64,000 nt of DNA. Origin: Deltaproteobacteria bacterium (GTDB lineage Bacteria; Myxococcota_A; UBA796; GCA-2862545). This document shows positions 17,407-26,450 of this stretch, in pieces (the first letter of the stretch is position 1; the number at the start of each line of letters is the position of its first letter). Below the pieces are notes generated by a model. That model worked only from the letters and a program-made list of their open reading frames with translations. It did not search any database and was not told where the DNA came from. The translations under genes were made by a program, and so were the position numbers. Location: positions 62,001 through 126,000 of the forward strand of contig REDI01000031.1 of assembly GCA_007693595.1 (NCBI GenBank), in the 5' to 3' direction.

Positions 17407-18405
17407 GCCTCGGGCGAGTCCTTCGGGGAGCTCCGCCCAGGCCTGCTCGGGGGTGGCGAGGGGCTCGCGACGAAGCACGTAGGCCAGCGCGACCAAGACG
17501 ATGGTGACCCCGAGCCCGAGTAGGGCGATCCAGAGCGCGGGCTCGATGTCGTCGAACTCGGTCTGGGAGGCGAGGATGCCCACGGTGGCTGCGAGGCTGT
17601 TGTTCACGAAGTGAGCCAGAATGCATGGCCAGATGGAGCCGCTCGTGAGACGAAGCCAGCCGAGGAAGAAGGCGGTGAGCACCAGGGCCGGGGACTGCAC
17701 CAGGTCGGCGTGAGCCACCACGAAAGCGAGGCTGGTCACGATCAGCGCGATGCTCTGGCCGAAGATGCCGGGCGCGAGGCGCTCCAGGGCGTTCCACAGC
17801 GCGCCGCGAAAGCAGAGCTCTTCGAAGATCGGAGCGCCGATGACGATGGTGATCAGCGTCAGCGTTCGGCTGAAGGGACCTCCGCTGTTCAGCACGCGAT
17901 CGATGGCCTCTAGGGCCCCTTGGTTGGCGAGATCGGGGAACGTCTCGACGATCTGGTGGGCGATCCATCCGGGAAAGAGCCCGACGAACAGGCCGCCGAT
18001 GAGCGCGATCCCGAGCATGGTGAGGGAGGGTCGCCGGAGGGCAAAGCCGTGTTTGGGGCGCCAGCCCACGACGAAGACCGTCACCCCACACGCGAGGGTC
18101 CAGCTCCCGAACCCCACGAAGAAGGAGAGGAAGAGGACCTCGGCAGACAGGGCGGTTTCGAGGCTGGCGGGATCGGACAGGACCTCGGGGCTCTGCAGCA
18201 GTAGGCCGACCGCCGCGGCGGCGCCCCCCAAACAGAGCAAAAAGACGGGAGCCAGGGTGAGCAAGAGGGCGGCGACCGCCAGGGCGCTGAGCCGACTGGA
18301 GATCCAGGGGCGCTCATCGGGCCAATGACCCGTGCCTGGTATCGCCTTGCGCTCCTGTAGGCGCGGCGAGATGGCTGCTTGCCAAGGGGGGAGATCATCG
18401 CTCAT
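17401..18405 (-). CDS. CPBP-family intramembrane glutamic endopeptidase
   Basis: A 334-residue polytopic membrane protein. The CPBP (Abi/Rce1-like) motifs are present: 'EELCFRG' (EExxxR, near residue 194), 'FVVAHA' and 'HFVNNSLAA'. Members cleave or process peptides in the membrane; many process bacteriocins or regulators, but the substrate here is unknown. The start has AGGAG upstream. The gene converges with the MATE gene, overlapping 6 bases. Confidence 0.88.
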   Translation of the reverse strand: MSDDLPPWQAAISPRLQERKAIPGTGHWPDERPWISSRLSALAVAALLLTLAPVFLLCLGGAAAAVGLLLQSPEVLSDPASLETALSAEVLFLSFFVGFGSWTLACGVTVFVVGWRPKHGFALRRPSLTMLGIALIGGLFVGLFPGWIAHQIVETFPDLANQGALEAIDRVLNSGGPFSRTLTLITIVIGAPIFEELCFRGALWNALERLAPGIFGQSIALIVTSLAFVVAHADLVQSPALVLTAFFLGWLRLTSGSIWPCILAHFVNNSLAATVGILASQTEFDDIEPALWIALLGLGVTIVLVALAYVLRREPLATPEQAWAELPEGLARGS

Positions 18406-18495
18406 GGGCTGCTCCTGACGTTCGGAGCCCTCGGCCTATCCGGTTAGTGGGGGCAGGGGCGAGCGTGAGGTCACGTCCGTCCCAGGGAGGTCGGC

Positions 18496-20763
18496 GTGTC
18501 TGCGCTCGTGATCCGTGGTGCTCGGGAACACAACCTGCGTTCCCTCGATCTCGCTCTGCCGCTTCAGGGGCTGGTCGTCGTCACGGGGGTGAGCGGGTCG
18601 GGGAAGTCCTCCTTGGTCTTCGACACGCTCCACGCCGAGGGACGTCGGCGCTATGTCGAGGCCCTTGGCTTGGCCGCCTCGAGCCTGCGCCGACCCGCGG
18701 TCGACCGCATCGAGGGGCTCCCCCCCACCGTGGCGCTCAGGCAGCACGAGCGCGCGCCAGGGCCGCTGGATACCCTGGGGAGCCTCTCGGGGATCGAAGC
18801 GCTCTTGGCCGTGATCTGGGCGCGGGGGGGCGTCCAGCATGATCCCCAGACCGGCGAGGCGATCCGCCCGACTTCGCAAGACGCGATCCTGCGGGAGCTC
18901 CTCGACGCGCCTGAGGGGTCGCGTTTGCATGTCGAGGCGCCGCTGCTGCCCTCCGAGGGCAGCTCCATGGTGGGTCTCCTCGACGAGCTGAGGCGGGCGG
19001 GCTTCTCGAGGGTGCGCATCGATGGGGAGGTCCGACGCCTCGACGAGATCCCCGAGCGTCGAGAGGTCGATCCTCGGGTTCGGGTCGTGGTAGATCGTCT
19101 CAAGGTCGCGCCCGACCGTCGCCCCCGGCTCGCCGAAGCGCTCCGGCTGGCGAGCGCTGCTGGACGCGGGATCCTGGTCGCGCACTTCGACGATCACGAG
19201 CGCGTGTTCGTCGATCGTCCCTTCAGCCTCTCGACGCGTCGCACCTTCCCCGAGCTTCGCCCCGCGCGGTTCTCTTGGCGCGGGGCAGGTCGATGCCGCC
19301 CCTGCGAGGGACGGGGCCAGCTCGATGGGCGGACCTGTCCAGCCTGCGGCGGGGCACGGCTCGACGAGGCCGCACGTCACGTGCTCTTCCGGGGGCACTC
19401 CCTGCCGGGGCTGCAGGCGCTCCCCCTCGCCGAAGCCCTCGCGCGGCTGCAGCCGACCGACTCCGATCCTGCCGTCGAGATCGCGCTGGCTGACGTTCGT
19501 GATCGGCTCGAACGCTTGAGAAAGCTGGGACTCGGCGCGGTCTCGCTCGACCGACGCGCCGCCTTCCTCTCGGTCAGCGAGTGGCAGCGGCTCCGGCTGG
19601 CGCGCACGACCTCTCAGGATCTCTCAGGTGTGCTCTACCTGCTCGACGAGCCGACGGCAGGCCTCCACCCCTCGCTGGTCCCGGCGGTGATCGAGCTGCT
19701 GGTCGAGCTCGTTCAACGGGGCAATGGTGTGATTGCGGTCAGCCATCGCGAGGCTCTGGTGCGCGCCGCCCAGACGGTGCTGGAGCTTGGCCCGGGTGCC
19801 GGCGCGGACGGGGGCGCGGTCCTCCACGCGGGCTCGGTCGAGGAGCTCCGCGCGGGCCAGACTCCGACTGGGCGTTGGCTGGCTGGCGATCTCGGCACCC
19901 CAAGCCCCCCTCCGGTCCAGACTGAGATCGTGGAGGTTGGGCCACTGCCCGCGCTCAGGGACCTGGTCATCGAGCTTCAGCTCGAGGGACTCACCGTGCT
20001 CGAGGGAGCCCCGGGCGCGGGCACGAGCCAGGCGCTGGTCGCCTTGGCGGCGCACGTCGGGGAGCGGGGCGGCGTGGGTGGCCTGGATCGGGTGCTGCGG
20101 GTGGAGCCCGTGCGCATCGGGAGCGCCCGCTCGATGGTGGCGACCTACGTCGGGCTGTGGGATGTCTTGCGCGAGCTCCTCGCAGCCACCACCGAGGCGT
20201 CGATCCGCGGCCTGACCTCCTCGCACTTCTCGCTCGCCACGCCGGGCGGGCGTTGCGAGTCCTGCAAGGGCACCGGCGAGGTCAAGGTCGATCTCGGGCT
20301 CCTGCCACCCGTCTTTCTCTCCTGCGAGATCTGCGAGGGCCAGCGCTTCCAAGAGGAGCTGCTCGACATCACCTGGAAGGGGCGAGACCCAGCTCAGCTC
20401 CTCCAGCTCTCGGCCCTCGAAGCCTACCGTCTGCTCGCTGGGCACCCCCGGCTCGAGCGTACGCTGCGCGCCTTGGTCGACGTAGGCCTTGGGTACGTGC
20501 CGCTGGGTCAGCCCACGCGCGACCTCTCGGGGGGCGAAGGGGCTCGGCTACGTCTGGCGCGGGAGCTGGGCCGCTCGGCCCTGGGGGTGAAAGGCGCGCT
20601 GCTCGTGCTCGATGGGCCCACCGACGGACTCCATCCGGTCGACGCCCGGAGCATGATCCGCTTGCTCCATGAGCTTGGGCGATCGGGGGCCACCGTGGTG
20701 GCGGCGTCTCACGACCCCTTGGTCCTCGCAGCGGCCCACCTTCGTGTTCCAGTCCATGGGTAG
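18496..20763 (+). CDS. UvrA paralogue with one degenerate ATPase site
   Basis: At 755 residues it is about 190 shorter than UvrA. Both ABC halves and both zinc modules are recognisable. Half 1: Walker A 'GVSGSGKSS' (31-39), zinc 'CRPC...CPAC' (near 267-285), signature 'LSVSEWQR' (near 358, normally LSGGEAQR), Walker B 'LLDEPTAGLHP' (near 382). Half 2: Walker A 'GAPGAGTS' (near 505; the Lys is missing), zinc 'CESC...CEIC' (near 588), signature 'LSGGEGARLRLA' (677), Walker B 'VLDGPTDGLHP' (705, catalytic Glu replaced by Gly). UvrA scans DNA for bulky lesions in nucleotide excision repair. This is probably a paralogue with a changed role. The start is a GTG with GGGAGG upstream. Confidence 0.88.
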   Translation: MSALVIRGAREHNLRSLDLALPLQGLVVVTGVSGSGKSSLVFDTLHAEGRRRYVEALGLAASSLRRPAVDRIEGLPPTVALRQHERAPGPLDTLGSLSGIEALLAVIWARGGVQHDPQTGEAIRPTSQDAILRELLDAPEGSRLHVEAPLLPSEGSSMVGLLDELRRAGFSRVRIDGEVRRLDEIPERREVDPRVRVVVDRLKVAPDRRPRLAEALRLASAAGRGILVAHFDDHERVFVDRPFSLSTRRTFPELRPARFSWRGAGRCRPCEGRGQLDGRTCPACGGARLDEAARHVLFRGHSLPGLQALPLAEALARLQPTDSDPAVEIALADVRDRLERLRKLGLGAVSLDRRAAFLSVSEWQRLRLARTTSQDLSGVLYLLDEPTAGLHPSLVPAVIELLVELVQRGNGVIAVSHREALVRAAQTVLELGPGAGADGGAVLHAGSVEELRAGQTPTGRWLAGDLGTPSPPPVQTEIVEVGPLPALRDLVIELQLEGLTVLEGAPGAGTSQALVALAAHVGERGGVGGLDRVLRVEPVRIGSARSMVATYVGLWDVLRELLAATTEASIRGLTSSHFSLATPGGRCESCKGTGEVKVDLGLLPPVFLSCEICEGQRFQEELLDITWKGRDPAQLLQLSALEAYRLLAGHPRLERTLRALVDVGLGYVPLGQPTRDLSGGEGARLRLARELGRSALGVKGALLVLDGPTDGLHPVDARSMIRLLHELGRSGATVVAASHDPLVLAAAHLRVPVHG

Positions 20764-20765
20764 CC

Positions 20766-20774
20766 TGTGGATAA
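20766..20774 (+). promoter_or_regulatory. Consensus DnaA box
   Basis: TGTGGATAA is the exact reverse complement of the DnaA box TTATCCACA. It lies just after the stop of the UvrA paralogue, in a relatively AT-rich stretch. A near-consensus copy is at 20874-20882. Confidence 0.4.
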
Positions 20775-20873
20775 CCTGAGGAAGACCTGGCGACGCTTGA
20801 TGGATAGGTTGTGAAGATATAGTTGAGAAGGCGATTTTTTACAAGATCGAGAAACTTTGTGCTCCCGCTTGCC

Positions 20874-20882
20874 TGTGGACAA
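20874..20882 (+). promoter_or_regulatory. Near-consensus DnaA box
   Basis: TGTGGACAA differs from the DnaA box by one base (TTGTCCACA on the other strand). It has the same orientation as the box at 20766, about 100 bases away, with AT-rich sequence between. This is a possible DnaA binding or titration site. Confidence 0.3.
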
Positions 20883-20976
20883 GAGACACACTACAGGGCG
20901 TGGTTTGGCCGCTCGGCGCGCGTGGGTTTTGAGCGGAGCGCTTCTCTTGGCGGCCCTTCGGTGTGCTGTGGAGCGC

Positions 20977-22365
20977 TCAGAGATGAACGCTCTGGCCAAG
21001 CGCCTGGGCGACGGCCTCCATCATGGCCTCGCCGTGGGTCGGGTGGGCGTGGACGGTGTGGACGAAGAGCTCGGCGGTGGCCTCGGCGCTGCGGGCCATG
21101 ACGAAGTTCGCGATCAGCTCCGTGGCTTCGCTCCCGACGATGTGAGCACCAAGGATCTCGCCGTACTCGGGGTCGATGAGCACCTTGACGAAGCCCTCGG
21201 GCGCGCCCGCCCCTTGCGCTTTGCCGTTGGCTGCGAAGGGAAACTTGCCCACCTTGTAGGATAGTCCCTTTTTCTTGGCGGCCTCCTCGGTGAGACCTAC
21301 GCTGGCGACCTGGGGGATGCAGTAGGTGCACGAAGGCATGTTGTCGTAGTCGACATCGGCGATGCGGTGCCCGGCGATGCGGTCGACGCAGACGTGGGCC
21401 TGGGCGGTGGCGGTGTGAGCCAAGGCCGGGCCCCGATCGTTGAGGTCGCCCAAGGCATAGACGCCAGGGACGGAGGTGCGGTAGCTCGCGTCGACCACCA
21501 CGAAGCCTCGCTCGGTCTTGACCCCGAGCTCCTCGAGGCCGAGATCTTCGGAGTTAGGGGAGATCCCCAGGGCGACGAGCACGCGGTCGGCACGCAGGGT
21601 CTCGCCATTGTCGAGCTCGACGACGGCTTCGTCGCCGTCTGCCTGGGCGGATCGCGCGAGGGTGCCTAGCTCGAAGCGGATCCCGGCCCGACTCAGGTGG
21701 CGCCGTACTTCTTTGCCGATCTCGCGGTCTTCGAGCGGGAGGACCTCGGCTTGGCCCTCGACGACGATGACCTCGGTGCCCATGGCGTTCATGAAGTAGG
21801 CGAACTCGAGCCCGATGGCGCCAGCGCCGAGGATCACTATGCGCTCGGGCTGCTCCTTCGAGACGATCGCCTCGCGGTAGGTCATGACCTTCTCTCCGTC
21901 GACCTCGATGCCAGGGAAGGTGCGGGCCCGCGCGCCGGTGGCGAGCACGATGTGCTTGGCGGTGAGCTCCTGAGCGTCGCCGTCTCGAGGTTGGAGCGTG
22001 ACGTGCCCCTTGCCCGCGAGCCGAGCGGTGCCCTCGAGGTGGTCCACCCCGTACTTCTTGAAGAGGGAGGCGACCCCCTTGTTGAAGCGGCCCGAGACGG
22101 TGCGTGAGCGATCGACGACCCGCCCGAAGTCGACGCTCACGTCGCCTGCGCGGAGGCCGAAGTCGCTCGCGTGGCGCATTTTGTTCGCGAGCTCGGCGGT
22201 CTTGAGGAGGGCCTTGGAGGGGATGCACCCCCAGTTCAGGCAGACTCCGCCGAGGAGTTCTCGCTCGATGCAGGCGGTCTTGAGTCCGAGCTGGGCGCCG
22301 CGGATCGCGGCAGGGTAGCCGGCGGGCCCGGCGCCGATGACGATCAGGTCGTAGGAGGTGGACAC
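20977..22365 (-). CDS. lpdA: Dihydrolipoyl dehydrogenase (E3)
   Basis: A 462-residue flavoprotein that reoxidises lipoamide with NAD+. It has 'VIGAGPAGYPAAIRGAQLG' (FAD), the redox disulphide 'GGVCLNWGCIPSK', 'GAGAIGLEFAYFMN' (NAD) and a C-terminal 'HAHPTHGEAM' with the catalytic His-Glu pair. The start is a GTG at 22365 with GGAGCG upstream; the frame stays open far beyond, but that extension has no family similarity. It is the last gene of the minus-strand block carrying E1alpha, E1beta and E2. Confidence 0.94.
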   Translation of the reverse strand: MSTSYDLIVIGAGPAGYPAAIRGAQLGLKTACIERELLGGVCLNWGCIPSKALLKTAELANKMRHASDFGLRAGDVSVDFGRVVDRSRTVSGRFNKGVASLFKKYGVDHLEGTARLAGKGHVTLQPRDGDAQELTAKHIVLATGARARTFPGIEVDGEKVMTYREAIVSKEQPERIVILGAGAIGLEFAYFMNAMGTEVIVVEGQAEVLPLEDREIGKEVRRHLSRAGIRFELGTLARSAQADGDEAVVELDNGETLRADRVLVALGISPNSEDLGLEELGVKTERGFVVVDASYRTSVPGVYALGDLNDRGPALAHTATAQAHVCVDRIAGHRIADVDYDNMPSCTYCIPQVASVGLTEEAAKKKGLSYKVGKFPFAANGKAQGAGAPEGFVKVLIDPEYGEILGAHIVGSEATELIANFVMARSAEATAELFVHTVHAHPTHGEAMMEAVAQALGQSVHL

Positions 22366-22424
22366 GGGAACGCTCCGGGAGAAGGGGAGTCGATGCCGTA
22401 GCGCCCCACAGCGAGGCGGCAAGC

Positions 22425-22913
22425 TCACTCGCCGCTGTCGGCGATCCCCGTGACGGACTCGCAGCGTAGGATCAGTCCCCCTCGAAGCCCTTGGGGTACT
22501 CGATGTGGATCGGGCCTCCCGTCTGGAAAGGCCCGGCTCGGCCCTGTGCAGTCGGGGTGGGCATACTCGATGGCGCGGCGCCGGCTCAGGTCTGGGGAGG
22601 AGTGGCCCCCGGCGACCTGCCGGCACGCGCGCTCCCAGGAGAGCCCCTCGATGCCCCTTGGATCGACACACTGTGACCAGGCACCCTGCCCGGGTCCGGT
22701 CTCGGCCAGCTCGCGGCGCCCCTGGACCGAGAGCTCTGGTCGCCAGCCAGCGGGAAGATCGGCGGGATCTCCAAGGTCGACCAGCCCGCCGTCGTCCATC
22801 CACTGCTCGGCTTCGTCCTGCCAGTGAGCGGGGGTGGGCGGCGGGACAAGCCCGTTCGGGACGGATCCGCGCACACACGCGAGAAGAAAGAGCGGTATCC
22901 AACGAGAAATCAT
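22425..22913 (-). CDS. Small lipoprotein between E2 and E3 genes
   Basis: This 162-residue protein has the lipobox 'PLFLLACV' (C13), so it should be lipidated. The rest is Pro/Gly/Asp-rich with three later Cys ('SQCVDP', 'RACRQ', 'PDCTG') and another near the end, and I recognise no family. A strong AGGAGG lies 6 bases before the ATG, so the gene is real. It lies 140 bases after the E2 gene and 59 before lpdA, all on the minus strand. Nothing in the sequence ties it functionally to pyruvate dehydrogenase. Confidence 0.72.
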   Translation of the reverse strand: MISRWIPLFLLACVRGSVPNGLVPPPTPAHWQDEAEQWMDDGGLVDLGDPADLPAGWRPELSVQGRRELAETGPGQGAWSQCVDPRGIEGLSWERACRQVAGGHSSPDLSRRRAIEYAHPDCTGPSRAFPDGRPDPHRVPQGLRGGLILRCESVTGIADSGE

Positions 22914-23053
22914 GAAGACCTCCTGGCTGAGAGGCCCCGATCTAGGATCTTCGGGCGAGCCTCAGCCACTACCCGGACTTCATTTCCGGAGGGCTGTTGT
23001 CGTGCTCTAATCGAGATCTTCGTCCGCGCTGAGGCTCGAGGCGGTCCGCCTTG

Positions 23054-24424
23054 CTAGAGGAGCAAGAGGGCGGGGCTCTCGACATAGCGCCGCAAGACCT
23101 GGAGGAACTCGGCGCCGGTCGCGCCGTCGATGACGCGATGGTCGCAGGTCATCGTGACCTTCATGCGCCAGGCGGGCTCGAGCTCGCCCTGGTCGTTCAC
23201 GACGGGCACGCGCTCTAGGGCACCGACGGCGAGGATCGCGCTGGCGGGCGGGTTGATGATCGCGGTGAACTCTTCGATGCCGTACATGCCAAGGTTGCTA
23301 ATCGTAAATGTGTTGCCCTGGTACTGTTCAGGCTTCAGCTTGCCTTCTCGAGCGAGGCCAGCGAGCTCGCGTACCTGGTCGCCGATCTGGGCGAGCCCGA
23401 GCTGATCGACGTTGCGAAGGACCGGGGTGATCAGCCCATCGGGCAGGGCCACGGCGACTCCGATGTCGACGGAGCCGTGGCGCGTGATCGCCTTGTCGCC
23501 CCAGCTCGCGTTGACCTGGGGAGACTCGGCCAGGGCGCGTGCCACCGCCTTGATCAGCATGTCGTTGTAGCTGACCTTCGCGTCGGGGGCCTGGGTCTTG
23601 AGGCTCGCGCGCAGCGCGACCATGCCGCCCATGTCGAAGGACACCGTAAGGAAGAAGGTGGGGATGTCTCGGTGGCTCTCGAGGAGGCGCTTGGCGATGG
23701 TCTTGCGCATGGGGGAGTTGCGTACCTGCTCATCGGCGCGGCTGGTGCCGGGGGCCGCCGGGCGCGCGGGGGCCTCGAGGACGTCAGCCTTGACGATGCG
23801 GCCGCCGGGGCCGGTGCCCTGGAGCTTGTTGAGATCGATGCCCTTGTCGGCGGCGATCTTGCGGGCCAGCGGGCTCGCGGCGACGCGCTCGGCGGTGGTG
23901 GCCGCGCCGATGTCTCCGGGGGGATCCATGAAGGCGGCGGAGAGGGCGCGCCCTTGCCACTGTCGGGTGATCGAGACCTTCTCGGCTCGGCGTGGGGGCG
24001 GGGCCTTCTTGCCCTCATCCCCGGCCTTGGGCTCTCTTGGCTCTTCGGCCTCTTCAGTCTCTTCATCCCTTGCTTCTTGGGAGGGAGAGGAGGGCTCTTC
24101 GTCGTCGCTCGCGTCCCCACCGCTGGGCGACCCTCGGTCCTTTTGCGCTTCGAACGCTTTGACCAGCTCGCTGATGTCTTCGTCGGCGGACTCGCCGACG
24201 ATCGCGATCGGGTAGCCAGCAGGGACTTCGTCGCCCTCTTCGATCAGGTGCTTGATCATCACCCCCGCGTCGAAGATCTCGGCGTCCATGTTGGCCTTGT
24301 CGGTGCCGACTTCGGCGATCACGGTCTGGGGCTCGAAGGACTCGCCCTCGGCCACCCGCCACTCGACGAGGGTGCCGAGCTCCATGGTGGGCGAGACGGC
24401 GGGCATCTCATAGAACTGGGCCAC
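23054..24424 (-). CDS. pdhC: Pyruvate dehydrogenase E2, dihydrolipoamide acetyltransferase
   Basis: A 456-residue E2. It has a lipoyl domain with the lipoylated Lys in 'VGTDKANMD' (K43), an acidic and Pro-rich linker (about 95-150), a peripheral-subunit-binding domain ('ASPLARKIAADKGIDL'), and the catalytic domain ending with 'CDHRVIDGATGAEF' (His and Asp of HxxxDG). It takes acetyl groups from E1 to CoA and forms the complex core. The start is a GTG with AGGAG upstream. It follows E1beta on the same strand, with a gap of about 33 bases. The single lipoyl domain and linker length fit the usual bacterial type. Confidence 0.94.
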   Translation of the reverse strand: MAQFYEMPAVSPTMELGTLVEWRVAEGESFEPQTVIAEVGTDKANMDAEIFDAGVMIKHLIEEGDEVPAGYPIAIVGESADEDISELVKAFEAQKDRGSPSGGDASDDEEPSSPSQEARDEETEEAEEPREPKAGDEGKKAPPPRRAEKVSITRQWQGRALSAAFMDPPGDIGAATTAERVAASPLARKIAADKGIDLNKLQGTGPGGRIVKADVLEAPARPAAPGTSRADEQVRNSPMRKTIAKRLLESHRDIPTFFLTVSFDMGGMVALRASLKTQAPDAKVSYNDMLIKAVARALAESPQVNASWGDKAITRHGSVDIGVAVALPDGLITPVLRNVDQLGLAQIGDQVRELAGLAREGKLKPEQYQGNTFTISNLGMYGIEEFTAIINPPASAILAVGALERVPVVNDQGELEPAWRMKVTMTCDHRVIDGATGAEFLQVLRRYVESPALLLL

Positions 24425-24457
24425 GATGTGCTCCTGGGTTGCGAGGGCGAGAGGGGC

Positions 24458-25438
24458 TCACCGATTGCAGACGGCTCGTGCCGCTTGGATGATCCGGGCG
24501 ACGCTCGGTATCACCAGCTTCTCGAGGTTGGTGGCGTAGGGTTGGTTGAGGTCGAGGTTGGTCACGCGCAAGATCGGGGCGTCGAGGGCGTCGAAGCAGG
24601 CCTCTTGTACGCGGGCGGAGATCTCGGCGGCGATGCCGGCGAAGGGGAAGCCCTCTTGCACGATCACCATGCGGTGCGTGCGGGCGACGGCGTCGTACAG
24701 AGCCTGCTCATCGAGGGGGCGGATGGTGCGAAGGTCGAGCACTTGGGCGCTGATCCCGTACTCTTTCTGGAGCACATCGGCGGCCTCGAGGCAGCTGAAG
24801 ATCTGCTTGTTCCACGACACCAGGGTCAGATCGGAGCCCTCGCGCCGCGTGACCGCCTCGCCGAGCGGGATCAGGGTCTCGTCGTCGGGCACCTCGCCCT
24901 TGACGCCGTAGGCGAGCTCGGACTCCATGAAGATCACGGGGTCGGGGTCGCGGATCGCGCTCTTGAGCAGGCCGTAAGCGTCGGCAGGGGTGGAGGTGGA
25001 GACGACCTTGAGCCCTGGGAAGTGTGCGAAGATCGACTCGAGGGCCTGGCTGTGCTGGCTGCCGAGGTTCTCGGCCGCGCCGTTTGGACCGCGGATCACC
25101 ATGGGCACGGTGTACTGCCCGGCGGTCATCTGCACGATCTTGGCGGCGTTGTTGATGATCTGGTCGTAGGCCACCAGGCTGAAGTTCCAGGTCATCACCT
25201 CGATGATCGGGCGCAGACCGGCCATGGCGGCGCCCACGCCCAGGCCCACGAAGCCGTTCTCGCTGATGGGGGTGTCGATGATCCGACGCTCGCCGAACTC
25301 TTCGAGCATGCCTTGACTGACCTTGTAGGCGCCGTCGTAGTTCGCGACCTCTTCACCCATGAGGAAGACGCGATCGTCGCGCCGCATCTCTTCGACCATC
25401 GCCCTGCGCAGGGCCTCGCGTAGCTGAAGCTGCGCCAT
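24458..25438 (-). CDS. pdhB: Pyruvate dehydrogenase E1 component, beta subunit
   Basis: A 326-residue E1beta with 'REALRRAMVEEM', 'GEEVANYDGAYKV', 'TPISENGFVGLGVGAA', 'RGPNGAAENLGSQHSQ' and 'LDLRTIRPLD'. All are typical of the subunit, which closes the thiamine-diphosphate site together with E1alpha. The enzyme decarboxylates pyruvate and passes the acetyl group to E2 lipoate. Its ATG follows the E1alpha stop codon after one base, with GGAGG upstream, so translation should be coupled. Confidence 0.94.
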   Translation of the reverse strand: MAQLQLREALRRAMVEEMRRDDRVFLMGEEVANYDGAYKVSQGMLEEFGERRIIDTPISENGFVGLGVGAAMAGLRPIIEVMTWNFSLVAYDQIINNAAKIVQMTAGQYTVPMVIRGPNGAAENLGSQHSQALESIFAHFPGLKVVSTSTPADAYGLLKSAIRDPDPVIFMESELAYGVKGEVPDDETLIPLGEAVTRREGSDLTLVSWNKQIFSCLEAADVLQKEYGISAQVLDLRTIRPLDEQALYDAVARTHRMVIVQEGFPFAGIAAEISARVQEACFDALDAPILRVTNLDLNQPYATNLEKLVIPSVARIIQAARAVCNR

Positions 25439-25439
25439 C

Positions 25440-26450
25440 TCAGGCCTCCACGTTGTCGTCGTCGCCCGCGTCGGGGGCGTAGGTGTAGTCGTAGAGCCGT
25501 GCCGGATCGGGATCGGGCGAGCTCTCTGCGAAGTCGTAGGCGTCTTGTGCGATCTCGTTGACCTCGGCCTTGACTTGGTCGAGGGTGTCTTGGTCGACCC
25601 CCATGGCGGCCAGGCGGTCGCGGACGAGTTCGAGGGCGTCCTTTTTCTTGACGTCGTCGAGCTCGCCCTTTTTTCGGTACTTTGCGGGGTCGCTCATGGA
25701 GTGGCCGCGGTAGCGGTAGGTGACGGCTTCGAGGATGACCGGGCCCTCTCCGCTTCGGGCGTAGTCTACGGCGCGCTTGACGTTGTCGTAGACCTCGGCG
25801 ACGTCGAAGCCCTGAAACTGCCAGCGCTTCATGCCGACGCCGTCTCCACGCAAAGACATATCTTGCAAGGCGCTGTATCGTTCGATCGAAGTGCCCATGG
25901 CGTAGTAGTTGTTCTCGCAGAGGAAGACGACGGGGAGCTTCCAGAGCTGGGCCAAGAGCAGGGACTCGAAGAAGGCGCCCTGTTGGGCTGCACCATCGCC
26001 GAAGTAGACGAGCGAAACCTGCTCGTCCTGGCGGTAGCGCGCGGCGAAGGCTGCCCCGGTCGCCAGCGTGAGGTGGCCTCCGACGATGCCGTATCCACCC
26101 CAGAAGTTGCGTTCACGGTCGGCGAGGTGCATGGAGCCGCCGACGCCCTGGGTGATTCCCGTGCCCTTGCCGAAGAGCTCGGCCATGACGGCGCGCGGCG
26201 AGGTGCCGCGGGCGAGGATGTGGCCGTGCTCACGGTAGGCGCTGACCACGACATCGGTGGGCTCAAGGGCAGCGGAGGCGCCGACGGCGACTGCTTCCTG
26301 GCCGATGTAGAGGTGGCAGAAGCCTAGGATCTTTCGCTGGGTATAGGCCTTGGCCGCCAACTCCTCGAACCGGCGAATGAGCGCCATTTGCCGGTACCAC
26401 TCAAGGAGCTCATCTCTGCTGGGCTCGTAGCTCGTCTCGCCTTCGCTCAT
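25440..26450 (-). CDS. pdhA: Pyruvate dehydrogenase E1 component, alpha subunit
   Basis: A 336-residue E1alpha. The TPP motif is 'FGDGAAQQGAFFES' followed by 'VVFLCENNYYAMGT', and the phosphorylation-loop-like 'YRYRGHSMSDPAKYR' is present. The ATG at 26450 is used; a longer frame to 26519 has no family similarity. It is the first catalytic gene of the block. Two coupled lipoprotein genes lie upstream on the same strand, 88 bases away, and may share transcription. Confidence 0.94.
   Translation of the reverse strand: MSEGETSYEPSRDELLEWYRQMALIRRFEELAAKAYTQRKILGFCHLYIGQEAVAVGASAALEPTDVVVSAYREHGHILARGTSPRAVMAELFGKGTGITQGVGGSMHLADRERNFWGGYGIVGGHLTLATGAAFAARYRQDEQVSLVYFGDGAAQQGAFFESLLLAQLWKLPVVFLCENNYYAMGTSIERYSALQDMSLRGDGVGMKRWQFQGFDVAEVYDNVKRAVDYARSGEGPVILEAVTYRYRGHSMSDPAKYRKKGELDDVKKKDALELVRDRLAAMGVDQDTLDQVKAEVNEIAQDAYDFAESSPDPDPARLYDYTYAPDAGDDDNVEA

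Noticed and set aside
20764-20976. Replication origin
   Set aside because: There are only two DnaA-like boxes and no dnaA, dnaN or gidA nearby; kept as possible DnaA sites only.
22366-22902. N-terminal extension of the E3 frame to 22902
   Set aside because: The extension overlaps the RBS-equipped lipoprotein gene and has no E3 similarity; E3 begins at GTG 22365.
23477-25423. A 648-residue plus-strand frame opposite the E2/E1beta genes
   Set aside because: It is an antisense shadow produced by high GC; the minus strand encodes the clear E2 and E1beta.
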